Notes: generated by a model not told the origin, from the sequence alone. DNA of 64,000 bases from Azophilus sp965220835 (GCA_965220835.1 OZ244842.1:3348001-3412000); one strand, 5' to 3'; shown: positions 24,979-34,199, counted from the stretch's first letter. Made by a program: numbers and translations.

Positions 24979-25884
24979 TCAACCCTCCTCACTGCCAATG
25001 ATCTGGGTGCCGATGCCGGCGTCGGTGAAGATCTCCAGCAGCAGGGCGTGGGGAATGGTGCCGTCGATGATCTGCACGCTGGCGACGCCCTTCGCCACCG
25101 CCTCCAAGGCGCAGCGCACCTTGGGCAGCATGCCGTCGGTGATGCCGCCGTCGGCAATCAGGTCGTTGACGGCTTGTGGGGACAGGCTGGCCAACGTCTC
25201 TCCCTCGCTGTCGAGAATGCCTGGCGTGTTGGTCAGCAGGATCAGCTTTTCGGCTTGCAGCGCTTCGGCCAGGCGCCCCGCCACAACGTCGGCGTTGATG
25301 TTGTAGGACTCGCCGTCCGCGCCCGCGCCGATGGGTGCGATCACGGGAATGAACCCGGCGTGAATCAGCGTGTCGAGCACCTTGGCATCCACTGCCTCCA
25401 CCTCGCCGACGTGGCCGATGTCGATGATCTCCGGGGCAGCGAGCTCGGGTGCCGGCCGGGTGAGCTTCAGACGACGGGCGCGGATCAGGCCGCCGTCCTT
25501 GCCCGTTACGCCCACCGCTCGGCCGCCGTGATGGTTGAGCAGGGCGACGATCTCCTGGTTGACTTGGCCGCCGAGCACCATCTCCACCACGTCCATGGTG
25601 GCGGTGTCGGTGACGCGCATGCCATCGACGAAGCGGGTCGGGATGTTCAGCTTCTCCAGCAAGGAGCCAATCTGCGGGCCGCCGCCATGCACCACCACTG
25701 GGTTCATGCCCACCAGCTTCATCAACGCCAAGTCCCGCGCGAAGGTGTTTTTCAGGTGGTCATCAACCATGGCCGCGCCACCGTACTTGACCACGATGGT
25801 CCAGCCGTGAAAGCGGCGGATGTAGGGCAGCGCCTCGGTGAGTATGCCCGCGACCTGGCTGGCTTGGGCTTCCGGAAGGCTCAT
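24979..25884 (-). CDS. argB: Acetylglutamate kinase
   Basis: The 301-residue enzyme phosphorylates N-acetylglutamate, the second step of arginine synthesis. It shows the amino-acid-kinase fold: TIVVKYGGAAMVD, NPVVVHGGGPQIGSLLEKL, TRFVDGMRVTD, GKDGGLIRARRL and LILLTNTPGILD. A long N-terminal helix (SQVAGILTEALPYIRRF) is the type seen in arginine-inhibited hexameric enzymes. Its start overlaps the algC stop by 4 nt, and slmA follows. Confidence 0.96.
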   Translation of the reverse strand: MSLPEAQASQVAGILTEALPYIRRFHGWTIVVKYGGAAMVDDHLKNTFARDLALMKLVGMNPVVVHGGGPQIGSLLEKLNIPTRFVDGMRVTDTATMDVVEMVLGGQVNQEIVALLNHHGGRAVGVTGKDGGLIRARRLKLTRPAPELAAPEIIDIGHVGEVEAVDAKVLDTLIHAGFIPVIAPIGAGADGESYNINADVVAGRLAEALQAEKLILLTNTPGILDSEGETLASLSPQAVNDLIADGGITDGMLPKVRCALEAVAKGVASVQIIDGTIPHALLLEIFTDAGIGTQIIGSEEG

Positions 25885-27254
25885 GACGTTGGGAAGGCGA
25901 GTGTGGGGTTGATGGCGGTCAACTGCGCTCGGAAGAGGTCTTGGATGCGTTCGAGGGCGGCCGGTTCATCGGCTTCGAAGCGCAGGGTCAGCATGGGGCT
26001 GGTGTTGGAGGCGCGAATTAAGCCCCAGCCGTCTTCATAGTCCACCCGCACTCCGTCGATGGTGGTGCGCTTGCCGAGGCCGAAGTCCGCGTCTCGGGCC
26101 AGCGCCTCGATGATCCGGAACTTGGCGTCCTCCCGGGTTTCGATCTTGATTTCCGGCGTTGAGAGACCCTCCGGGCAATCTTGGAACAGGGCATCAGCAT
26201 CGTTGCGGTTGGCGCTCAGCAGCTCGATGAAACGAACGGCGGCGTAGAGCGCATCGTCAAAGCCGAACCAGCGGTCGGCAAAGCAGATGTGGCCGCTGAA
26301 CTCCCCGCCCAAGGGTGCGCCGGTATCCCGCAGCTTGGCCTTGATGTGCGAGTGTCCGGTTCGCCACATGCAGGGGCGGCCGCCGAGGCGCTCCACCAAG
26401 GCGCCCAAGTGGCGGCTGCACTTGACGTCAAAGATGATCTCGGCGCCGGGTTGACGGGCAATGATGTCTTGGGCGAACAGCATCAGCAGCCGGTCCGGCC
26501 AGATGATCGAGCCGCTTTGGGTCACCACCCCCAGCCGGTCGCCGTCGCCATCGAAAGCCAGCCCGCAGGCGGCGCCAGTCATGCGCACTCGCTTGATCAG
26601 GTCGGTGAGGTTTTGCGGCTCCACCGGGTCGGGATGGTGATTGGGGAAGTCCCCGTCGACCTCGCAGTAGAGTTCATCCACTTGGCAACCGAGGCCGCGC
26701 AGCAAGGCTGGCGCCACCGCGCCCGCCACGCCGTTGCCGCAATCGACCACCACTTGGGGAGCGTCCTGCACCTCGGCATTGGCCAGCACCGCTTGCTGGT
26801 AGGTTTCGCTGAAGGCCTGCTCGGTGATTCGGCCCTCACCTTGGGTCAGGTCGCCGGACTTGATGCGTTCATGCAGGCCTAGGATGGCATCCTCGGCCAG
26901 CGGCTTGCCATCCAGCACCATCTTCAAGCCGTTGTAGTTGGCGGGGTTGTGGCTGCCGGTGACCATCACGCCGGTGCCGGTTTCGGCGGCGTGGGTGGCG
27001 AAGTAGAGCACGGGCGTCGGCGCCATGCCGATGTCGATCACCTCCATGCCGCCCGCGGCCAAACCCTCGTTCAAGGCCTGCTGCAGGGCCGGACCTGAAT
27101 GGCGCCCATCCCGGCCGGTCACCACCCGATGCTGGCTCGAAGCCAGCGCCTCAGCGCAAAACGCCCGCCCGATCTGGCGCACCACCGAGGCATCGAGGTT
27201 TTCGTCAACGATGCCGCGAATGTCGTAGGCGCGAAAAATGCCGGGGTCGAGCAA
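25881..27254 (-). CDS. algC: Phosphomannomutase/phosphoglucomutase AlgC
   Basis: The 457-residue enzyme interconverts hexose 6- and 1-phosphates for LPS and exopolysaccharide precursors. Features: FRAYDIRGIVDENLDASV, the phosphoserine loop TGSHNPANYNGLKM, the metal loop FDGDGDRLGVV, the sugar loop GEFSGHICFADRW and the C-terminal phosphate loop RASNTSPMLTLRFE. It is 10 nt downstream of coaBC. In Pseudomonas a trimeric dut gene sits between these two; it is missing here. Confidence 0.95.
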   Translation of the reverse strand: MLDPGIFRAYDIRGIVDENLDASVVRQIGRAFCAEALASSQHRVVTGRDGRHSGPALQQALNEGLAAGGMEVIDIGMAPTPVLYFATHAAETGTGVMVTGSHNPANYNGLKMVLDGKPLAEDAILGLHERIKSGDLTQGEGRITEQAFSETYQQAVLANAEVQDAPQVVVDCGNGVAGAVAPALLRGLGCQVDELYCEVDGDFPNHHPDPVEPQNLTDLIKRVRMTGAACGLAFDGDGDRLGVVTQSGSIIWPDRLLMLFAQDIIARQPGAEIIFDVKCSRHLGALVERLGGRPCMWRTGHSHIKAKLRDTGAPLGGEFSGHICFADRWFGFDDALYAAVRFIELLSANRNDADALFQDCPEGLSTPEIKIETREDAKFRIIEALARDADFGLGKRTTIDGVRVDYEDGWGLIRASNTSPMLTLRFEADEPAALERIQDLFRAQLTAINPTLAFPTS

Positions 27255-27264
27255 GGGCGAGATC

Positions 27265-28530
27265 CTAACCGCGGCCGCTTTGAGCCACGGAAAGTGGCGC
27301 TGGCTTCGCCGCGGGTCCGGAGGATGGAAAAAACAAGTTGGCCAGATGTTGAATCAGGCTTGCAGCCAGCGCCTCCTTGCTCTGGTAGGCCAGTTCTGCC
27401 TCGCCCTCCGCCCAGATCAGGGTGGCTGCATTGTGATCGCTGTTGAAGCCGATCTTGGGGTTGGATACATCGTTTACCACAATCGCATCGAGGCCCTTGC
27501 GGCGGCGCTTGTGCCGGGCGTTGCCCAAGGCGTTCTCGGTTTCGGCAGCGAAGCCCACCACCACCGAGGCATTCGGCAGCGCCGCTACCGAGGCGATGAT
27601 GTCCGGGTTCTCCACTAAGGCGATGGACGGCAGGGCGTCGTGTTGGTCGGATGCTTCCTTCTTGATCTTTTGTGGTGACCTGCTCGCGGGGCGATAGTCT
27701 GCGACTGCTGCCACGCCGATCACCAGCGCTTGGTCGGCCGCGCGGGCCTGCACGGCCTCGTGCATGTCCAGGGCGCTGGTCACATCGATGCGTTCGACGT
27801 TGGCGGGTGCGGGCAGGCCGCAGGGGCCGGAGACCAAGGTGACTCGGGCGCCGGCCTCGGCCGCTGCCTTGGCGATGGCGTAGCCCTGCTTGCCGGAACT
27901 GTGGTTGGAAAGGAAACGCACCGGATCGAGCGCCTCCCGAGTCGGGCCGGCGGTGACCAGCACGTTCAAGCCGGCAAGCCGGGGGGAGAGGAACATAGAT
28001 TGCACCGCATGCAGCAGGGCTTCCGGCTCCGCCATGCGCCCCGGGCCTAGGTCGCCGCAAGCCTGCTCGCCCTCGTCGGGGCCGATCAGGCGCTTGCCGT
28101 CGGCGGCGAGGGTGGCGGCGTTGCGCTGGGTGGCAGCGTCGCGCCACATCGCTTGGTTCATGGCCGGCGCCAGCAGCACCGGTGCATCGCTGGCGAGGCA
28201 CAGGGTGGTCAGCAGGTCAGGGGCCGCGCCCTGGGCCAGATTGGCCATGAAGTGGGCGGTGGCCGGGGCGACCAGGATCAGGTCTGCCCATCGGGCCAGT
28301 TCGATATGGCCCATGGCGGCTTCGGCTTCCCGGTCCCAGAGGTCGTCGCGCACCGGGCGCCCGGAGAGCGCCTGCAGGGTGACAGGCGTCACGAAACGCG
28401 CCGCGCCCTTGGTGAGCACCACCTGCACCTCAGCGCCTTCATTGCAGAGATGTCGCACAAGAATTGCAGACTTATAGGCTGCAATTCCGCCCGCCACCCC
28501 AAGCAAAATGTGTTTCCCCGCAAGCGACAT
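27265..28530 (-). CDS. coaBC: Bifunctional CoaBC of coenzyme A synthesis
   Basis: The 421-residue fusion has an N-terminal FMN-dependent phosphopantothenoylcysteine decarboxylase (ILLGVAGGIAAYKSAILVRHL, LLAPAMNQAMW, the active-site ACGDLGPGRMAE cysteine) and a C-terminal phosphopantothenate-cysteine ligase beginning at NVLVTAGPTREALDPVRFLS near residue 190, with KIKKEA and VGFAAETEN further on. It makes 4'-phosphopantetheine from phosphopantothenate and cysteine with CTP. It heads the coaBC-algC-argB-slmA operon, divergent from radC. Confidence 0.96.
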   Translation of the reverse strand: MSLAGKHILLGVAGGIAAYKSAILVRHLCNEGAEVQVVLTKGAARFVTPVTLQALSGRPVRDDLWDREAEAAMGHIELARWADLILVAPATAHFMANLAQGAAPDLLTTLCLASDAPVLLAPAMNQAMWRDAATQRNAATLAADGKRLIGPDEGEQACGDLGPGRMAEPEALLHAVQSMFLSPRLAGLNVLVTAGPTREALDPVRFLSNHSSGKQGYAIAKAAAEAGARVTLVSGPCGLPAPANVERIDVTSALDMHEAVQARAADQALVIGVAAVADYRPASRSPQKIKKEASDQHDALPSIALVENPDIIASVAALPNASVVVGFAAETENALGNARHKRRRKGLDAIVVNDVSNPKIGFNSDHNAATLIWAEGEAELAYQSKEALAASLIQHLANLFFPSSGPAAKPAPLSVAQSGRG

Positions 28531-28559
28531 GCATGCATCTTAGCAGCAATGGACCACCA

Positions 28560-29324
28560 ATGAATGGAACGCAACCCGGCGACCAGCGCCCTGCTCACCA
28601 GCCCCTTCAGCGCGCTGCCGACTTGCAGCATGGTGCCGGCCAGCGGTTTTCTGCGGGCGGGCAACTCGCAGCTGGCCGACAGCGCCTGCTGGCCGCTGAG
28701 CAGGATGCGCTCAGCGACGCGGACCTGTTGGCCGTGCTGCTGCGCGGTGGCGCGGCCAAGGCCAGCGCCATCGACGTGGCCAACCGTCTGCTGGACGAAT
28801 TCGGGGCCATGCATCGGGTGCTGGACGCCCCGGCCGGCGAACTGCTCAGGAACCACGGCCTCGGGCCCACTCGGGTCGCGAGCCTCAAGGCGGTGCTGCC
28901 GATCACCGCCCGCTACGCCGCCAGCCGCATGAAGGAGACGCCCACCTTCGGCGGCTCCGAAGATGCCTCCATGTTCCTGATGGGGGCCTTTGCGGGTGTC
29001 GAACGGGAGATCTTCGGCTGCCTGTTCCTTGATGCGCGCAACCGCATGCTCCATTTCGAAAAGCTCTTCTTCGGCACCGTGGACCGGGCGGACGTGTTTC
29101 CCCGGGAGGTTGCCAAGGCAGCCCTGAAATGCAACGCCGCTGCGGTCATCTTCGCCCACAACCATCCCTCCGGGGTGCCGGAGCCATCGGTTTCCGACAT
29201 CCACCTCACCGAGCGCCTCGTCGCCATATTGAAAGAGCTCGACGTGGAAGTGCTGGACCACGTCGTCATCGGCGGCAACCAAACCGTGTCCATGGCAGAA
29301 CGCGGCATGATCGCCACGGAGTAA
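28560..29324 (+). CDS. radC: RadC-family JAMM protein
   Basis: The 254-residue protein has an N-terminal helix-hairpin-helix region (ALSDADLLAVLLRGG, LLRNHGLGPTRVASLKAVL) and a C-terminal JAB1/MPN (JAMM) zinc site AAVIFAHNHPSGVPEPSVSD, giving the HxH(X)10D pattern. Despite its name, RadC has no firmly shown repair role; it is found next to coaBC and rpmB across gammaproteobacteria, as here. The ATG at 28560 is a compromise: the N-terminal 40 residues are glutamine- and alanine-rich and less conserved, so the true start may be further in. Confidence 0.93.
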   Translation: MNGTQPGDQRPAHQPLQRAADLQHGAGQRFSAGGQLAAGRQRLLAAEQDALSDADLLAVLLRGGAAKASAIDVANRLLDEFGAMHRVLDAPAGELLRNHGLGPTRVASLKAVLPITARYAASRMKETPTFGGSEDASMFLMGAFAGVEREIFGCLFLDARNRMLHFEKLFFGTVDRADVFPREVAKAALKCNAAAVIFAHNHPSGVPEPSVSDIHLTERLVAILKELDVEVLDHVVIGGNQTVSMAERGMIATE

Positions 29325-29636
29325 CCAAGGCTCCGCTCAAGCGGCATCATAAGCACCGGACATGTCCTCTGCGCACAGCAACTTCCATGCAATGACTATC
29401 GAGCCTCCCGATGGAGAGCGCATTCCATCGTCCCAATTCAGAGCGGTGCGCCCTGGGCTCGGGGCGCGACGTCTGTCCCCGTGCAGGTTCTCTGCACCAA
29501 AGCGGGTTCCCCGGGCCGAGGGCGTCCCGCCCTCGCACGGCGCGAGGCGCCGTTCCTCCATTCGAGGAATGGCGTTTTGGTGGAAGTTCGCCCCCGCCTT
29601 TGGTATAAACGCGCCCTCATTTTTTTGGGGCCTCCC
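29325..29636. other. 312-bp radC-rpmB gap with stacked hairpins
   Basis: No gene is supported. The region holds GTGCAG/CTGCAC (29481-29497), the two-stem repeat at 29517-29554, and TTCCTC/GAGGAA just after it (about 29553-29569). The last part (29590-29636) leads into rpmB and should hold its promoter; a T-run (TTTTTTT near 29620) follows the hairpins. The stems may give a structured leader for ribosomal protein mRNA, but they are better explained by the dispersed repeat. Confidence 0.45.
29517..29554 (+). repeat. Double-hairpin repeat, copy 2
   Basis: CGAGGGC-GTCCC-GCCCTCG is followed by CAC and GGCGC-GAG-GCGCC and GTT. Compared with copy 1 the first stem is identical and both loops differ. 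It lies between radC and rpmB. Confidence 0.6.
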
Positions 29637-29873
29637 ATGTCTCAGGTGTGCCAAGTGACCGGCAAGCGGCCAATGTCGGGCAACAACGTCAGCCACGCGC
29701 AGAACAAGACCAAGCGGCGCTTTGCGCCAAACCTGCACTACCACCGCTTTTGGCTGGAGGACGAGAAGCGCTTCGTGCGGCTGCGGGTGTCCGCCAAGGG
29801 CATGCGCATCATCGACAAGAAGGGCATCGACCAAGTGCTGGCCGACATGCGCAAACGGGGCGAAAAGGTCTAA
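29637..29873 (+). CDS. rpmB: 50S ribosomal protein L28
   Basis: The 78-residue protein begins SQVCQVTGKRPMSGNNVSH and contains KTKRRFAPNLHYHRFW and RLRVSAKGMRIIDKKG, matching bacterial L28 throughout. It has a single N-terminal cysteine and so is not the full zinc-binding (C+) type. rpmG follows 59 bp downstream, as in other gammaproteobacteria. Confidence 0.97.
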   Translation: MSQVCQVTGKRPMSGNNVSHAQNKTKRRFAPNLHYHRFWLEDEKRFVRLRVSAKGMRIIDKKGIDQVLADMRKRGEKV

Positions 29874-29932
29874 CCCAGCGGTGCGCCGCAGCAGGGCGGC
29901 AACGCAGCAGCCAACGGCTAAGGAGGCCGGTC

Positions 29933-30094
29933 ATGGGCAATCGGGAGAAGGTCAAGCTGGTGTCGAGCGCCGGCACCGGCCATTACTACACCACGGACAA
30001 GAACAAGCGCAGCACGCCGGACAAGCTGGAGATGAAAAAGTTTGATCCTGTGATCCGCAAGCATGTTCTCTACACGGAAGCCAAGATCAAGTAG
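29933..30094 (+). CDS. rpmG: 50S ribosomal protein L33
   Basis: The 53-residue protein reads GNREKVKLVSSAGTGHYYTT and then KRSTPDKLEMKKFDPVIRKH, clearly L33, of the form without zinc-binding cysteines. A perfect AGGAGG lies 7 nt before the ATG. It is co-transcribed with rpmB and probably mutM (15 nt downstream). Confidence 0.97.
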   Translation: MGNREKVKLVSSAGTGHYYTTDKNKRSTPDKLEMKKFDPVIRKHVLYTEAKIK

Positions 30095-30109
30095 CGGCAC
30101 CTCGCCTTA

Positions 30110-30937
30110 GTGCCTGAGCTGCCGGAAGTCGAGACCACCCGCGCTGGCCTGAAAGACCGCATCGTCGGTCAGCGCCTAGTCCGCTGGACCCTGCGCACCC
30201 CGGCCCTGCGCTGGCCGGTTGAGATCCCGGAAAGCCTCAGCGGCGAGCAGCTGGCCGCCCTGAATCGCCGCGGCAAGTACCTGCTCTTTGAGTTTTCGTC
30301 CGGCACACTGCTGGTGCATCTCGGCATGTCCGGCAGCCTGCGCCTGCTGACCGCGCCAGAGAATCCCCTCCGGCACGACCACTTGGACTTGGACTTCGGC
30401 ACCGCCTCGGTGCGCCTCAACGACCCGCGCCGCTTCGGCTGCGTGCTCTGGCACCCAGCGGGCGCCCCGCCCCACCCGCTGCTCGCCCACCTCGGCGTGG
30501 AGCCCCTCGGCGATGAACTGAGCGCTCACTATCTCAAAGAAAGAGCGCGCAAGCGAAAGGTGGCAGTCAAGAACTTCATCATGGACAGCCGCATTCTGGT
30601 GGGCGTGGGCAACATCTACGCCGCGGAGGCCCTGTTCCTGGCGGGCGTTCGCCCTTCGGTGGCAGCAGGCCGGCTGACCTTGGTGGCCTGGACCAATCTT
30701 GTCGCAGCCATCAAGAAGGTGCTTGCCCACGCCGTTGCCGTCGGCGGCACCACCCTGCGCGATTTCGTCAACAGCGACGGCAAGCCCGGCTACTTCAAGC
30801 AGCAGCTCAACGTTTACGGCCGGGCTGGCGCACCTTGCCGACGCTGCGGCGCAGCGCTGCGCAACCAACGCCTTGGCGGTCGGGCAACGGTCTTCTGCCC
30901 AAACTGCCAACGCCGCTGGGGATGGCCTGCCGAGTGA
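30110..30937 (+). CDS. mutM: Formamidopyrimidine-DNA glycosylase
   Basis: The 275-residue enzyme excises 8-oxoguanine and related lesions. It starts at GTG; after Met removal, the catalytic Pro and Glu of PELPEVETTRAGL are at the N-terminus. The beta-sandwich lysine region NRRGKYLLFEF, the helix-2-turn-helix DSRILVGVGNIYAAEALF and the C-terminal zinc finger CRRCGAALRN...FCPNCQRRW are all present. The rpmB-rpmG-mutM order is conserved. Confidence 0.96.
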   Translation: MPELPEVETTRAGLKDRIVGQRLVRWTLRTPALRWPVEIPESLSGEQLAALNRRGKYLLFEFSSGTLLVHLGMSGSLRLLTAPENPLRHDHLDLDFGTASVRLNDPRRFGCVLWHPAGAPPHPLLAHLGVEPLGDELSAHYLKERARKRKVAVKNFIMDSRILVGVGNIYAAEALFLAGVRPSVAAGRLTLVAWTNLVAAIKKVLAHAVAVGGTTLRDFVNSDGKPGYFKQQLNVYGRAGAPCRRCGAALRNQRLGGRATVFCPNCQRRWGWPAE

Positions 30938-30983
30938 ACCCCCTGTGGCATAATCCCTGCGTTCAATGAACTAGGGTCGCGCC

Positions 30984-32198
30984 ATGCCGGAAGCGCCGGA
31001 TCTTGAGGGCCTTCGGGATTTCAGCACGGAGACGGCCCGAGATTCGGGGCGTTTTTTCGTGGGCCGGGAGGCCGCCTTAGGCCGGGTCGCGGATGCGGCT
31101 GCTGGTTGGCGGCGGGCGGTCAACGCGGGGCAGTCCCCGTTTGGGGTCGTGCTGATTTCCGGTGCCCCTGGCGCGGGAAAGACCGCGATACTTCGCCGAG
31201 TGCTCGAAAACCCCCCAAAATCCACTGCGGCGCTCTCAATGCCCTTGCTTCGCCTGAGCACCGAGGCATCCTTGGCCGGGTCGTTGCGCAATGCCCTAGC
31301 CGGGCCGTCGGCTAAAGCGGTGACCAGTATGCGTCCCTCTGGGGTTGCGGCGAACCTTGGGCTTGCCAAGTTCACCTGGGAGCGGCCTTCCACGCCGCCT
31401 GCCACGCTTAGCGAGCTGGACGAGGGGCTTTCTGTCGGCCGCGGTGTGGACGCAGTGGTGCTGCTCATCGACGAGGTCCAGAACGCCACGCCGGATCAGG
31501 CCCGGATGTTGGCGGCGCTGCACCAAGGCGCGACGGGCTTGCCGCTGGTTCCGGTGCTGGCTGGCCTCTCAGACGCTGGGGATGTTCTTGCTCGCGGGGG
31601 CATCTCCCGTCGGGCGGTGGAGTACGACATTCGCCTTGGCCGCCTTGACGAAGGTGAGCCGGCCGAGGCTGTTCGCATGATGCTGGACACCTTCCGCGTT
31701 CAAGGTTCCGACGGCGTAAGGGATCGGTGGGCACGGAACATCGAGGCTGCGAGCGACCGGTGGCCGGCGCACCTCAAGACGGCATTGACAGCCTTGGCTC
31801 GAGAGTTGCTGCGCGCGGACGGAGACTTGGCTCTGGCTGACTGGAGCCGAATCAAGCGGGATGCGGCAGCGCTGCGGGTCGCGGGCTACATGGCAGGGGT
31901 AAGTCTTGAAATGGAAAACGCAGCCCCCCTGCTTGCGCAGCTTCTCCGCTGGACCGCAGACCAGCCCGTTCGGCGTGTGCATGCCATTGCCGAGCTTCGA
32001 CGCCTGATGGACAAAAACCCCGTCCGCGACATGGAACCCGAGGAATTCCTGGATCACTTAATCCACCAAGGCGTCTTGCACGACCCGAACGGCGACCGGC
32101 AGTACCTATGCCCCATCCCCAGCTTCCGCGATTTTCTCATCCGGCGGGGAAGCTCACTGGCAGCTGCCCGCGAAGATACTGACCTGCATGGCCTGTAA
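30984..32198 (+). CDS. ATPase with C-terminal winged-helix region (STAND/AAA-like)
   Basis: The 404-residue protein has FFVGREAALGRVADAAAGW, Walker A VLISGAPGAGKTAILRR (about residue 60), a well-formed Walker B VVLLIDEVQNATPDQARML and a sensor-like VPVLAGLSDAGDVL, then a helical region and a C-terminal domain (EEFLDHLIHQGVLHDPNGDRQYLC) typical of winged-helix tails in ORC/STAND-type ATPases. It sits alone between mutM and ilvI, where related genomes have no such gene. Its role is unknown. It differs from the ATPase at 17365, with which it shares only the general plan. Confidence 0.7.
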   Translation: MPEAPDLEGLRDFSTETARDSGRFFVGREAALGRVADAAAGWRRAVNAGQSPFGVVLISGAPGAGKTAILRRVLENPPKSTAALSMPLLRLSTEASLAGSLRNALAGPSAKAVTSMRPSGVAANLGLAKFTWERPSTPPATLSELDEGLSVGRGVDAVVLLIDEVQNATPDQARMLAALHQGATGLPLVPVLAGLSDAGDVLARGGISRRAVEYDIRLGRLDEGEPAEAVRMMLDTFRVQGSDGVRDRWARNIEAASDRWPAHLKTALTALARELLRADGDLALADWSRIKRDAAALRVAGYMAGVSLEMENAAPLLAQLLRWTADQPVRRVHAIAELRRLMDKNPVRDMEPEEFLDHLIHQGVLHDPNGDRQYLCPIPSFRDFLIRRGSSLAAAREDTDLHGL

Positions 32199-32429
32199 CG
32201 GAGACCAAATCTGACAGCCAGCCCTCGCCTAGAGTCAGGTCGGCGCCAAGCGAACGCGCGACGCTCTACCCACGCCGGAAATTCAAACTGAGCCGCTGTC
32301 TGGCTTTGCTGCTCCACGCTCATTTGACAGCCACTGCCTAAACCCCAAAAATACGCAGTTCTGTACGCCACTGGGCGCTAAAATTTCCTGAAAATCAATC
32401 GGTTAACTTAAGAACCCAAGGCTGCTGCC

Positions 32430-34199
32430 ATGAGTGAGACGTTGTCCGGCGCCGACATGCTGGTGCGGGCGTTGCAGGATGAAGGTGTGGAGTACCTGTT
32501 TGGCTACCCGGGCGGGGCGGCGCTGCACATCTACGATGCCATCTTCAAGCAGCAGAAAGTGGAGCACATTCTGGTGCGTCACGAACAGGCAGCCACCCAC
32601 ATGGCCGACGGCTACGCCCGGGCCACGGGCAAGCCTGGCGTGGTGCTGGTGACCTCCGGCCCGGGGGCCACGAACGCCATCACCGGCATCGCCACCGCCT
32701 ACATGGACTCGACCCCCTTGATCGTCATTTCGGGGCAGGTGCAGACCTCCCAGATCGGCACCGACGCCTTTCAGGAGACTGACATGGTCGGCGTTTCCCG
32801 GCCGGTGGTGAAGCACAGTTTTCTGGTCAGAAACTGCGCCGAGATTCCGCGCGCGATCAAGACCGCCTTCCACATCGCCACCACCGGGCGGCCTGGCCCG
32901 GTGGTCATCGACGTGCCCAAGGACACCACCGATCCGAACATCACGGCGCCCTATGACTATCCCAAGTCAGTCAACCTGCGCTCCTACAAGCCGGCCAAAC
33001 GGGGCAACGGCCGTCAGTTGCGCAAGGCGGCCAAGGCGCTGGTCGAAGCCGAGCGGCCCATCATCTACAGCGGCGGCGGCGTGGTGCAGGGCGATGCCGG
33101 CCCGGCCCTCACCCGGCTCGCTCACCGGCTGGGCGCGCCGGTGACCAACACGTTGATGGGGCTGGGCGCCTTTCCGGGGGAAGACCCGCAGTTCATCGGC
33201 ATGCTCGGCATGCACGGCACCTACGAGGCCAACATGGCCATGCACCATGCGGACCTCATTTTTGCGGTGGGCGCCCGCTTTGACGATCGGGTCACCAACA
33301 ACCCGGACAAGTTCTGTCCCAACGCACGGGTCATCCACGCCGATGTGGATCCGGCCTCCATCTCCAAGATCATCAACGCCGACATACCCATCGTCGGCGA
33401 TGCGCTAAGCGTGCTTGAGGAACTTGATCCGCTGGTGGAAGCGGAACTGGCCAAACGCCCCAACGGCCGGGAAGGCGATGCCGGCGAGGCTTGGTGGGGC
33501 CAAATCCACAAATGGCGCGACGCCTACGGGCTGGACCACGTGATGAAGCCCCGGGAGGATGGCGTCATCCTGCCGCAGCAAGTGATTCAGAGCCTGTACC
33601 GGGCCACCCGGGGAGGCGCCTACGTCACCAGCGACGTGGGCCAGCACCAGATGTTCGCCGCCCAGTACTACAAGTTCCCCGAGGGGCGCCGCTGGATCAA
33701 CTCCGGCGGCCTCGGCACCATGGGCTTCGGGCTGCCGGCGGCCATGGGCGTGCAGTTCGCCTACCCTAAGGCCACGGTGGCCTGCGTCACCGGCGAGGGC
33801 AGCTTCATGATGAACATGCAGGAGCTCTCCACCTGCCTGCAGTACGGCCTGCCCATCAAGATTGTCTGCGTCAACAACCAGGCGCTGGGCATGGTCAAGC
33901 AATGGCAAGACATGCAGTACGGCGGTCGCCATTCCCAGAGCACCTACAGCGACTCCCTGCCGGACCTAAAGACGCTGGCGGAGGCCTTCGGCCATGTGGG
34001 CTTTCGCATCGACCACACCAGAGACCTGGACGCCGCCATGGACGAGACCTTCAGTGCAAAGCTGAAGGACAAGGTGGTGCTGGTGGACGTCTGGGTGGAC
34101 CCGGACGAGCACGTCTATCCCATGGCCATCAAGGGCGGCTCCATGCGTGACATGTTTCTGAACAAGATCACCACCAGCCAGCAGGGAGACTACATGTGA
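32430..34199 (+). CDS. ilvI: Acetolactate synthase large (catalytic) subunit
   Basis: The 589-residue ThDP enzyme condenses pyruvate with pyruvate or 2-oxobutyrate for valine/leucine or isoleucine. It shows LFGYPGGAALHIYDAIF, the ThDP-activating glutamate in RHEQAATHMADGYARATG, and the central FAD region. The Mg-ThDP motif reads TGEGSFMMNMQ...VNN: the first acidic residue is Glu, where E. coli has Asp; I recall Glu in other gammaproteobacterial IlvI as well. Its stop overlaps the ilvH GTG start. The 231 bp upstream show only a weak TAAAAT -10-like hexamer near 32379 and no leucine- or valine-rich leader peptide that I could find. Confidence 0.96.
   Translation: MSETLSGADMLVRALQDEGVEYLFGYPGGAALHIYDAIFKQQKVEHILVRHEQAATHMADGYARATGKPGVVLVTSGPGATNAITGIATAYMDSTPLIVISGQVQTSQIGTDAFQETDMVGVSRPVVKHSFLVRNCAEIPRAIKTAFHIATTGRPGPVVIDVPKDTTDPNITAPYDYPKSVNLRSYKPAKRGNGRQLRKAAKALVEAERPIIYSGGGVVQGDAGPALTRLAHRLGAPVTNTLMGLGAFPGEDPQFIGMLGMHGTYEANMAMHHADLIFAVGARFDDRVTNNPDKFCPNARVIHADVDPASISKIINADIPIVGDALSVLEELDPLVEAELAKRPNGREGDAGEAWWGQIHKWRDAYGLDHVMKPREDGVILPQQVIQSLYRATRGGAYVTSDVGQHQMFAAQYYKFPEGRRWINSGGLGTMGFGLPAAMGVQFAYPKATVACVTGEGSFMMNMQELSTCLQYGLPIKIVCVNNQALGMVKQWQDMQYGGRHSQSTYSDSLPDLKTLAEAFGHVGFRIDHTRDLDAAMDETFSAKLKDKVVLVDVWVDPDEHVYPMAIKGGSMRDMFLNKITTSQQGDYM

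Noticed and set aside
24940..26040. A 366-codon plus-strand open frame across argB
   Set aside because: It is antisense to argB, whose motifs are all in the minus frame. Long antisense frames are expected in GC-rich coding DNA, and the peptide has no motif.
27119..28201. A 360-codon second minus-strand frame across coaBC and algC
   Set aside because: Arg/Pro/Gly-rich out-of-frame peptide; CoaBC and AlgC explain the DNA.
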